Shown here piece after piece: positions 57,357 through 64,000 of a stretch of DNA of 64,000 nt (positions are counted from its first letter, which is position 1; each line of letters opens with the position of its first letter). Source of the DNA: Acidobacteriota bacterium. GTDB taxonomy: Bacteria; Acidobacteriota; Terriglobia; Terriglobales; Acidobacteriaceae. The notes under the pieces are model-generated. The model did not search any database. It was not told the origin of the DNA and worked only from the letters and a program-made list of their open reading frames with translations. The stretch spans positions 62,001 to 126,000 of the forward strand of contig JAJYVF010000005.1 of the NCBI GenBank assembly GCA_021792135.1. Direction: 5' to 3'. The translations under genes and the position numbers were made by a program.

Positions 57357-58079
57357 ATGTGGATTAAGATCTGCGCCAACACCACCCTGGAGGACGCGCT
57401 CCTCGCCGCCGACGCCGCCGCTGACGCCATCGGCTTTGTCTTTGCGCCCAGCCCGCGCCGTGTCACCGCCGGCCAGATCGCCGAGATCATGCCCGAATTA
57501 CCGGCCGATCTCACCAAGATTGGAGTCTTCACAACCCAGGATTACGACGATATCCATCTTGCTCTGTCCTCTGCGGGACTGCACGGGGTTCAGCTCCACG
57601 GCGAGCTGGATTTCTCCCTGGCGGAGAGGTTGCGCGGCCAGTTCGGCTCCGGCTTCTTTCTCATCCAGACCCTCCATTGGGATCTCAACAGCGATCCCAT
57701 CCGCGCCGAACAGAGGCTCCGCGACGAGCTGCGCGCCATCGGTCGCCACAGCGCCATCGACGCCATCCTGCTGGATTCCAGAACCACAACTGCCTCCGGC
57801 GGTACCGGCAGAATACTTGACTGGGACCGCGCGAGCCAGATTCTCGGCGCTGAGAGCGGGAAACTCCGCGTGATCCTGGCCGGCGGCCTTCATTCCGGCA
57901 ACGTCGCCGAAGCCATCCACACCCTCCGCCCCTGGGGCGTCGACGTCGCCAGCGGAGTCGAATCCGCTCCCGGCAAAAAACATCCCGCCCGTCTGCGCGC
58001 CTTCGTCACCGCCGCCCGCGCGGCCTTCGCCGAGATCGAGAACGTCCCCGCGGTGCAGGTGCCCCAGAACTGCCCGTAG
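57357..58079 (+). CDS. trpF: Phosphoribosylanthranilate isomerase
   Basis: 240 aa. WIKICANTTLEDALLAADAAADAIGFVFAPSPRRV is the family start with the catalytic Cys; GVQLHGE and the C-terminal ILAGGLHSGNVAEAIHTL and GVDVASGVESAPGKKHPARL segments follow, the last with the phosphate-binding loop. Longer than E. coli TrpF by a C-terminal tail. Confidence 0.9.
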   Translation: MWIKICANTTLEDALLAADAAADAIGFVFAPSPRRVTAGQIAEIMPELPADLTKIGVFTTQDYDDIHLALSSAGLHGVQLHGELDFSLAERLRGQFGSGFFLIQTLHWDLNSDPIRAEQRLRDELRAIGRHSAIDAILLDSRTTTASGGTGRILDWDRASQILGAESGKLRVILAGGLHSGNVAEAIHTLRPWGVDVASGVESAPGKKHPARLRAFVTAARAAFAEIENVPAVQVPQNCP

Positions 58080-58151
58080 TTGGCAGATCTGGGATGCCAA
58101 GACCCTCCGCCCTGCCCATGCCCGTTGTTCCCCACGATGTAATCTGAATGC

Positions 58152-59354
58152 ATGGCAACCACCGCGGCCCCATCCGTAGCCGGACGCTTCGGCCCCTGGG
58201 GCGGACGCTACGTCCCTGAAACCCTGGTCGCAGCCCTTGATGAGCTGGAGCAGGCCTACGCCGAAGCCCAGGCCGACCCCGACTTCCACGTGAAGCTCGA
58301 TGCCCTGTTGCGCGATTACGCCGGCCGCCCCACGCCGCTCTACCACGCCGCGCGTCTCTCGGAATCCCTCGGCGGCGCCAGGATTTACCTTAAGCGCGAA
58401 GACCTCCTCCACACCGGCGCGCACAAGATCAACAACTGCCTCGGCCAGGCGCTCCTCGCCGTGCGCATGGGCAAAAGACGCATCATCGCCGAAACCGGCG
58501 CCGGCCAGCACGGCGTTGCCACCGCCACGGTCTGCGCGCTCTTCGGACTCGAATGCGTCGTCTACATGGGCGAAGAGGACATGCGCCGCCAGGAGCTGAA
58601 CGTCTATCGCATGCGCCTCCTCGGCGCGGAGGTACGCGGCGTCTCTTCCGGCTCCCGCACCCTCAAGGACGCCATCAACGAGGCCATGCGCGACTGGGTC
58701 ACCAACGTCCGCACTACGCATTACCTCCTCGGCAGCGTTCTCGGCGCGCATCCCTATCCGACCATGGTCCGCGACTTCCACCGCGTCATCAGCCGCGAAG
58801 CCCGCGCCCAGATCATCGAGAAGGAAGGCCGCCTGCCCACCGCCATTATTGCCTGCGTCGGCGGCGGCTCCAACGCCATCGGCGTCTTCTACGAATTCAT
58901 CCCCGACAAGGAAGTCCGCCTCATCGGCGTTGAAGCCGGAGGCCGCAGCCCGAAGCTCGGCGAGCACGCCGCGCGCTTCAGCGGCGGAGCCCCCGGCGTC
59001 CTCCAGGGCACCTACTCTTACGTCCTCCAGGACGAGGACGGCCAGATCGCCCTCACCCACTCTGTCTCCGCCGGCCTCGACTACGCCTCCATCGGCCCCG
59101 AACACGCCGCCCTGCACGACTCGGGCCGCGCCGAATACACCTCCGCCACCGACGCGGAGGCCCTCGATGCCACCCTGCGCCTCGCCCGCACTGAGGGCAT
59201 CATCCCGGCCCTCGAATCCGCGCACGCCGTCGCCGAGTGCATCCGCCTCGCGCCAAAGCTCAAGCCTCAGGAAATCCTGCTGGTGAACATCTCCGGCCGC
59301 GGCGACAAAGATATGGGCATTCTTACCCGCGAGCTTAAGCTGACTGGAGCGTGA
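58152..59354 (+). CDS. trpB: Tryptophan synthase beta subunit
   Basis: 400 aa. [20 protein letters not shown], the PLP-lysine motif in [45 protein letters not shown], and [16 protein letters not shown] are all present. It joins indole and serine. It is separated from trpA by about 310 bases with repeats instead of the usual overlap. Confidence 0.96.
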   Translation: MATTAAPSVAGRFGPWGGRYVPETLVAALDELEQAYAEAQADPDFHVKLDALLRDYAGRPTPLYHAARLSESLGGARIYLKREDLLHTGAHKINNCLGQALLAVRMGKRRIIAETGAGQHGVATATVCALFGLECVVYMGEEDMRRQELNVYRMRLLGAEVRGVSSGSRTLKDAINEAMRDWVTNVRTTHYLLGSVLGAHPYPTMVRDFHRVISREARAQIIEKEGRLPTAIIACVGGGSNAIGVFYEFIPDKEVRLIGVEAGGRSPKLGEHAARFSGGAPGVLQGTYSYVLQDEDGQIALTHSVSAGLDYASIGPEHAALHDSGRAEYTSATDAEALDATLRLARTEGIIPALESAHAVAECIRLAPKLKPQEILLVNISGRGDKDMGILTRELKLTGA

Positions 59355-59570
59355 AAATGAATTCTGATCGCGCCTTGCTTTGCAGGCCAGGTTTTCGTAC
59401 CGCAGACGAGCTTTCCGTTGAGAGGCTTTTGGCCAGGCCGTGATTCGTCAATCCAGCAGAGCTCGTCATTCGCAACGGAGCGCAGCATCGTGAAGAGTTC
59501 ATACGATCCATCTGCGGCCGCCTTCGTCTCAGGTTTCACGCCGCGATCTGCGTTTTGTATCAGGGCACGG

Positions 59571-59640
59571 CTTCGACAGCTTGCCCTGAGCAAAGTCGAA
59601 GGGTGCCGCAACCAGTTTGACGTGGAGGGGCTTTAGCCCC
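59571..59640. repeat. Palindromic REP-like repeats between trpB and trpA
   Basis: CTTCGAC (59571-59577) and GTCGAAG (59595-59601) form one inverted repeat around GCTTGCCCTGAGC; GGGGCT-TT-AGCCCC (59627-59640) is a second. The remaining 59355-59666 holds no recognisable gene. The first unit resembles a short repeat scattered through many acidobacterial genomes (from general knowledge, not checked). Confidence 0.45.
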
Positions 59641-59666
59641 GCTGAGGAACTGAACCAGGAATCGAG

Positions 59667-60458
59667 ATGCCGCTTCACTTTCAAAACCGTCCCGGCCTTG
59701 TTGCCTATCTCACCATCGGCGACCCTGACCTTGAAACCAGCCGCGCCATCTGCCTTGCTGCCATCGACGCCGGCGCCGATGTCCTCGAGCTGGGTGTTCC
59801 CTTCAGCGACCCCGTCGCCGACGGCCCCGTCATCCAGCGCGCCAGTGAACGCGCTTTGCGCAACGGCACCCGCCTGCGCGACGTCCTCAGCCTCGCCGCC
59901 GACCTTCGCCGCGAACGCCCCGCTGCCAGCCTGGTCATCTTCTCGTACCTGAATCCCATCCTCCGCATGGGCCTCGAAACCTTCTGCGCGGCCGCCGAGC
60001 AGGCCGGTCTCGATGGCGTCCTCGTCACCGACATCATCGTCGAAGAGGCCGCTGAATACCTGAAAGCCATGCGCCGCCACCATCTCGCGCCCATCTTCCT
60101 CGCCGCGCCCACCAGCCCCGATGCCCGCCTCGAGCGCATTGCCGCCGCCAGCGAGGGCTTCGTCTACGCCATCTCCCGTGTCGGCATCACGGGCACGCAG
60201 AAGTCTCTGGCCTCCGACGCCGAACAGCTCGTGCATCGTCTGCGCCGCTATACCAAACTTCCCATCGCCGTCGGCTTCGGCGTTTCGACCCCCGAGCACT
60301 TCGCCGCCGTCGGCGAATTTGCCGACGCCGCTGTCATTGGCAGCGCGCTGGTCGCCACCATTGAGCAGGCTGGTCCGGAACACGCTCCCAGCTCCATCGC
60401 GCGATTTATCGAGGGCCTGCGCGGCGGCCTTCGAGAGCCTGCCGTGCCGGCCCACTGA
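59667..60458 (+). CDS. trpA: Tryptophan synthase alpha subunit
   Basis: 263 aa. The barrel has YLTIGDPDLETS (active-site Asp), VLELGVPFSDPVADGPVIQRA (catalytic Glu and Asp) and VYAISRVGITG, and ends with the phosphate loop GFGVSTPEHF. It cleaves indole-glycerol phosphate. Start ATG 59667, after the repeat region. Confidence 0.93.
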   Translation: MPLHFQNRPGLVAYLTIGDPDLETSRAICLAAIDAGADVLELGVPFSDPVADGPVIQRASERALRNGTRLRDVLSLAADLRRERPAASLVIFSYLNPILRMGLETFCAAAEQAGLDGVLVTDIIVEEAAEYLKAMRRHHLAPIFLAAPTSPDARLERIAAASEGFVYAISRVGITGTQKSLASDAEQLVHRLRRYTKLPIAVGFGVSTPEHFAAVGEFADAAVIGSALVATIEQAGPEHAPSSIARFIEGLRGGLREPAVPAH

Positions 60459-60546
60459 TGCCGATCCGCAGTCGCTTCGTATAGCTTAAGCAGGTGGAAT
60501 TCGCGATCCCGGTAGCCTTCCCCGCCGGGCTGGAGAGGGACGACCC

Positions 60547-60870
60547 ATGACCATTGAAGACTGGCGACGCGAAATTGATGAACTCGACCGCCAAATCGTA
60601 GCCCTCATCAGCCGGCGCGCTGCGGCCGCTCAGGAAATCGGCCGCCTCAAGCGCCAGACCTCCCTGCCCGTCTACGAGCCCAACCGCGAGCGCATTATCT
60701 TCGAGAACGTGCGCTCTCACAATCCCGGCCCGCTGCCCGACATCGAGCTCGTTCACATCTACGAGCGCATCGTCGATGTCATGCGGGCCCTCCAGCGGAA
60801 CGAGCTCGCCTCACGCCCCGGCATGCCGGCGCCGGGCCCCGACCGTCATCAGACAGGAAAAGAATCATGA
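60547..60870 (+). CDS. Chorismate mutase (AroQ class)
   Basis: 107 aa. IDELDRQIVALISRRAAAAQEIGRLKRQ and PVYEPNRERIIFENV are the all-helical chorismate mutase type II motifs with the Arg/Lys substrate contacts. It overlaps the DAHP synthase ATG by four bases; in many relatives the two activities are fused. Confidence 0.88.
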   Translation: MTIEDWRREIDELDRQIVALISRRAAAAQEIGRLKRQTSLPVYEPNRERIIFENVRSHNPGPLPDIELVHIYERIVDVMRALQRNELASRPGMPAPGPDRHQTGKES

Positions 60871-61883
60871 TCGTTGCTATGCAGGAACGCGCCACGGAAG
60901 AGGAGATTCAGGCCATCGTCGAGCGCATGGTGGAAATCGGCTTCAACGTTCACCGCACCACCGGAACGGTGCAGACCATCCTCGCCGGCGTCGGCACGCC
61001 CGCGCAGTTCGATCACGCTGAGTTCGAAGTCCTTGCCGGTGTTGCGGAAGTCATCCGCATCACCTCGCCCTATAAGCTCGCCGGGCGCAGCTTCCGCCCT
61101 GAAGGCACCATCGTGCATTTCCCCAACGGTGTCAGCATCGGCGGGCAGGAAGTCGTCGTGATGGCCGGCCCCTGCTCCGTCGAAAGCCGCGAGCAGATCT
61201 TCGCCTGCGCGCAGCTTGTTCAGGCCGCAGGCGCCAAATTCCTTCGCGGCGGAGCTTTCAAGCCCCGCAGCTCGCCCTATTCCTTCCAGGGTCACGGTCT
61301 CGACGCCCTCAAGCTTCTCCGTGAAGCCGGAGATGCCCACGGCCTCCTCATCGTCAGCGAGGTGATGGACATCTCCCAGATCGAGATCATGATGCCGTAC
61401 GTCGATCTCTTCCAGGTCGGCGCGCGCAACATGCAGAACTTCAACCTGCTCCGCGAACTCGGCGCCGTCCGCAAGCCTGTGCTCCTCAAGCGCGGCATCG
61501 CCGCCACCATCGAAGAACTGCTCCTCTCCGCGGAATACCTCCTCGCCGGGGGCAACTACGACGTGATCCTCTGCGAGCGCGGCATCCGCACCTTCGAGAC
61601 CTACACTCGCAATACCATGGACATCTCCGCCATCCCCGTGATCCACAAGCTCTCGCACCTGCCCATCCTCGGCGACCCTTCGCACGGCACCGGGCGGCGC
61701 GACAAAGTTCCGCCTATGGCGCGCGCGACCATCGCCGCCGGCGGGGATGGCTTGCTCATTGAAGTCCACCCCCACCCCGACAAGGCGCTCTCCGACGGAG
61801 CGCAGTCCCTCTTCCCCCAGCAGTTTGCCGAGCTCATGGATACGCTGCGCATCATCGCGCCGGCTGTCGGACGCACCCTCTAA
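60867..61883 (+). CDS. aroF: 3-deoxy-7-phosphoheptulonate (DAHP) synthase, type I beta
   Basis: 338 aa. A 70-residue N-terminal ferredoxin-like regulatory domain (FNVHRTTGTVQTILAGVG) is followed by the barrel: MAGPCSVES, FLRGGAFKPRSSPYSFQG, KRGIAATIEELLLSAEY, CERGIRTFE, LPILGDPSHGTGRRDKV and DGLLIEVHPHPDKALSDGAQSL. First committed step of the shikimate pathway. The extra domain and adjacent chorismate mutase suggest feedback control. Confidence 0.95.
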   Translation: MIVAMQERATEEEIQAIVERMVEIGFNVHRTTGTVQTILAGVGTPAQFDHAEFEVLAGVAEVIRITSPYKLAGRSFRPEGTIVHFPNGVSIGGQEVVVMAGPCSVESREQIFACAQLVQAAGAKFLRGGAFKPRSSPYSFQGHGLDALKLLREAGDAHGLLIVSEVMDISQIEIMMPYVDLFQVGARNMQNFNLLRELGAVRKPVLLKRGIAATIEELLLSAEYLLAGGNYDVILCERGIRTFETYTRNTMDISAIPVIHKLSHLPILGDPSHGTGRRDKVPPMARATIAAGGDGLLIEVHPHPDKALSDGAQSLFPQQFAELMDTLRIIAPAVGRTL

Positions 61884-62035
61884 GCACAATCGGCGGTGCA
61901 TCGAGACTGTGCAGGTCAACAGGCTCATGCACCGCAGTCGTCATTCTGGCCCTGAGACAAGCGCGCGTCCGAAGTCGAACAGGAACGCTTCAAAGCCAAT
62001 CCCCTCTCCATCGACCCGATACACTAAGGTTCGGC

Positions 62036-62917
62036 ATGATCGAGCGAATCGCCATCCTCGGCACCGGACTCATCGGCGCCTCCGCCGGCCTCGCGCTGCG
62101 CGCGCACGGGTTCACCGGCACCATCGCCGGTTGGGACCCGGACGAAGAGCAGCTCCACACCGCGCTGAGCCGCGGCGCCATCACCGTCTCCACCGACGCC
62201 CCCCTCACCGCCGCCGCGCAGAGCAATCTCATCCTCCTCGCCGGTCCCGTTTTCACCATCCTCGAATGGCTCGACCGCCTCGCGCCCGTGCTCCGCGAAG
62301 ACCAGCTGCTCACCGATGTCGGCAGCGTCAAGGGCGCCCTCTGCAATCACGCCCGCGGCCGCTACAACGGCCCCGGCCAGGCTGGCTTCCTCCCCGGTCA
62401 CCCCATGGCGGGCAAGGAAGTGGGGGGCGCCGAAAACGCCGACGCAGATCTCTTCCGCGGCTCCGTCTGGATCTTCACCCCGAGCGAGGGTGCCAGCGCG
62501 CCCGAGTCGAATGAGGGGGCCGCGCCTCTTGCCGAAGCCTGGCGCGCATGGGTGGCGAAGTTCGGCTCTCGCATCGTCGAACTCGACCCCGATCGCCACG
62601 ATGTTCTCTGCGCCTGGATCAGCCATCTGCCTCAGTTCGTCTCGACTGCCATGAGTGCGCTTCTCGGTGACGAATTCGCGGCGAATGCCGATCTGCTCCC
62701 CATCGGCGGCCGCGCTCTTCGCGAAATGACGCGCCTCGGGGCCAGTCCTTACTCCATGTGGCGCGACATCGCCCATACCAACTCCGAGGCGATCGCCCGC
62801 TCGCTGCACGCTCTCGAGCAGCGGCTCGCCCACATCCGCGAAAATCTCCGCACCCCCGAACTGCGCGGCGAATTCGAGCGCGCCAGAGCCTTCTCGCTCC
62901 TGCTGCCCCGCAAATAA
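62036..62917 (+). CDS. tyrA: Prephenate dehydrogenase
   Basis: 293 aa. N-terminal Rossmann GTGLIGASAGLAL (9-21), DVGSVKGAL (about 99-107) and the catalytic His in LPGHPMAGKE; C-terminal helical domain with HDVLCAWISHLPQFVSTAM. It makes 4-hydroxyphenylpyruvate for tyrosine. No ACT domain is seen. Confidence 0.92.
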   Translation: MIERIAILGTGLIGASAGLALRAHGFTGTIAGWDPDEEQLHTALSRGAITVSTDAPLTAAAQSNLILLAGPVFTILEWLDRLAPVLREDQLLTDVGSVKGALCNHARGRYNGPGQAGFLPGHPMAGKEVGGAENADADLFRGSVWIFTPSEGASAPESNEGAAPLAEAWRAWVAKFGSRIVELDPDRHDVLCAWISHLPQFVSTAMSALLGDEFAANADLLPIGGRALREMTRLGASPYSMWRDIAHTNSEAIARSLHALEQRLAHIRENLRTPELRGEFERARAFSLLLPRK

Positions 62918-63111
62918 CAAATCCCACTCGACCCAGGCAGGCCAGCCCACGATCTTCCGCGGCCAGGCGGCCACAGGGTACCCCCTGATTTGTCCAGCAC
63001 CAGGGCTGCCCGATCCCGGTTCCATCGTGTGCAATTTTGGAACTCTTCCATAGCGCAGGCCGTACTGCGCGGGTAGACTTGTGCATCATTCCTGTCTTTT
63101 CGGAGGTCCCG

Positions 63112-64000
63112 GTGCTTCGCTCGCCGCGCGCTGTACTCTTCGCCTGTCTCATCCTGCCTCTTTCCGTCTACGCCGCTCCGCTCCTTCTGCTTCATCCCTC
63201 CCTCAGCAAAGACCAGATCGCCTTCCGCCATGCCGACGATATCTGGACTGTCTCCCGCTCCGGGGGCGATGCCGAACGCCTCACCTCCACCGCCTCCGTC
63301 GTCGAGGGCCCGTATTTCTCTCCAGACGGCCAGACCATCGCCTACTCCGCGCGCATCCGCGGCAACGTCGACGTCTACACCGTGCCCACCAATGGCGGTG
63401 TTCCCCGCCGCCTCACGTGGCATCCCGGCGACGACGTCGTCGTCGGCTGGACCCCCGACGGCAGAGATGTCCTCTTCCTTAGCAGCCGCACCAGCTGGAA
63501 CGACTTCGCCAAGCTCTTCCGCATCCACGCCGATGGCTCCGGCCTGCCGGTTGAATTCCCGCTTCCTTCCGCCGACAGCGCCTCTCTCTCGCCAGACGGC
63601 AAGCAGATCGCCTACACGCCCTTCAACCAGTGGCAGCGCGCCTGGAAGCGTTATCGCGGCGGCCAGACCGAGCCCGTCTGGATCGTTGCTCTCGCCACCC
63701 TCGACCTCACCAAAGTTCCCCGCGATAACTCCAACGACTCCAATCCTCTCTGGGTCGGCGACAAGGTCTACTTCCTCTCCGACCGCAACGGCCCGGTGAC
63801 CTTGTTTGTTTACGACACCAAATCAAAACAGGTCCAGCAGGTCGTCGAAAACAAGAGCTTCGATTTCAAATCCGCCAGCGCCGGACCCGGTGGCATCGTC
63901 TACGAACAGTTCGGCAGCATTCATCTCTACGATTTCGCCTCGCACAGCGAGCACCCTGTCGACATCACCCTCCACGGCGACCTGCCCGCGCTCGAACCCA
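63112..64000 (+). CDS. Tricorn protease-like secreted protein, N-terminal part
   Basis: Open from GTG 63112 (GGAGG at 63102-63106) to the right edge. Residues 1-21 form a signal peptide, and the mature start (APLLLLHPSLSKDQIAFRHADDIWTVSRSGGDAERLT) is the first beta-propeller of tricorn-family peptidases. WD40/TolB-like blades with SPDGQTIAYSA, TPDGRDVLFLSSR and SPDGKQIAYTP follow. The PDZ and serine-protease part would be beyond the edge. Confidence 0.8.
   Translation, partial: MLRSPRAVLFACLILPLSVYAAPLLLLHPSLSKDQIAFRHADDIWTVSRSGGDAERLTSTASVVEGPYFSPDGQTIAYSARIRGNVDVYTVPTNGGVPRRLTWHPGDDVVVGWTPDGRDVLFLSSRTSWNDFAKLFRIHADGSGLPVEFPLPSADSASLSPDGKQIAYTPFNQWQRAWKRYRGGQTEPVWIVALATLDLTKVPRDNSNDSNPLWVGDKVYFLSDRNGPVTLFVYDTKSKQVQQVVENKSFDFKSASAGPGGIVYEQFGSIHLYDFASHSEHPVDITLHGDLPALEP

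Overview
The window looks like the chromosome of an acidobacterium (Acidobacteriota, probably Terriglobia/Acidobacteriaceae-like). This is inferred, not proven. It rests on a GC-rich sequence, single-copy genes of the kind and arrangement familiar from that group (a split F0F1 operon with b' and b genes, Ig-like secreted proteins, a tricorn-type peptidase, a secreted Xaa-Pro aminopeptidase), and frequent GTG/TTG starts. The only clearly foreign-looking stretch is about 8.2-12.3 kb, where codon use becomes visibly more AT-rich.

Layout. 0-8.2 kb: a truncated secreted GH5 glycosidase diverges from a plus-strand run (UbiE/MenG methyltransferase, CDF metal exporter, OsmC, PASTA protein) and a pentose module (AraD epimerase, Na+/sugar symporter, small membrane protein, fucose/arabinose isomerase-like enzyme) that ends at a strong terminator. 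8.3-12.3 kb: a complete IS1595-family transposon (8311-10690) with matching terminal inverted repeats, an exact 8-bp target duplication and a three-gene passenger operon, then an orphan cysteine-peptidase-like gene. 12.3-21.5 kb: feoAB, a c-type cytochrome, an outer-membrane protein, a processive GT2 glycosyltransferase, an aminopeptidase P and an S1/P1-type nuclease. 21.5-25.4 kb: a nucleoside salvage operon (cdd-deoA-nupC-punA). A decayed CheA HPt fragment then precedes the 1593-residue helicase Lhr. 30.6-38.5 kb: VWA/MoxR pair, Lon-N protein, TPR protein, thioesterase, Mrp, a Tat-exported aldo/keto reductase and an RsbU-like phosphatase. 38.7-45.1 kb: atpF'-F-H-A-G-D-C without atpB/atpE. 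45.1-48.5 kb: hflX-hfq and an SH3 lipoprotein.

The most interesting region is 48.6-53.1 kb, a cysteine-themed locus. Two separate sigma70-like promoters are each followed, at identical spacing, by an apparently leaderless 22-23-codon ORF packed with Cys codons, then by an intrinsic terminator, and only then by a structural gene. The first controls a 1-Cys peroxiredoxin; the second controls a siroheme sulfite/nitrite reductase with its two siroheme-biosynthesis genes. A tRNA-Cys(GCA) gene lies between the two units. In the first unit the bases just after the Cys codons can pair with the 5' arm of the terminator, the layout expected of ribosome-mediated attenuation. The simplest reading is a cysteine or charged-tRNA-Cys sensing switch that couples sulfite reduction and peroxide defence.

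53-64 kb: a DUF3224 protein, an Ig-like secreted protein, an alpha-oxoamine synthase (Kbl/BioF type), then an aromatic amino acid block (trpC, trpF, trpB, trpA, chorismate mutase, DAHP synthase, prephenate dehydrogenase) without trpE/G/D, and the start of a tricorn-like secreted protease that runs off the right edge.
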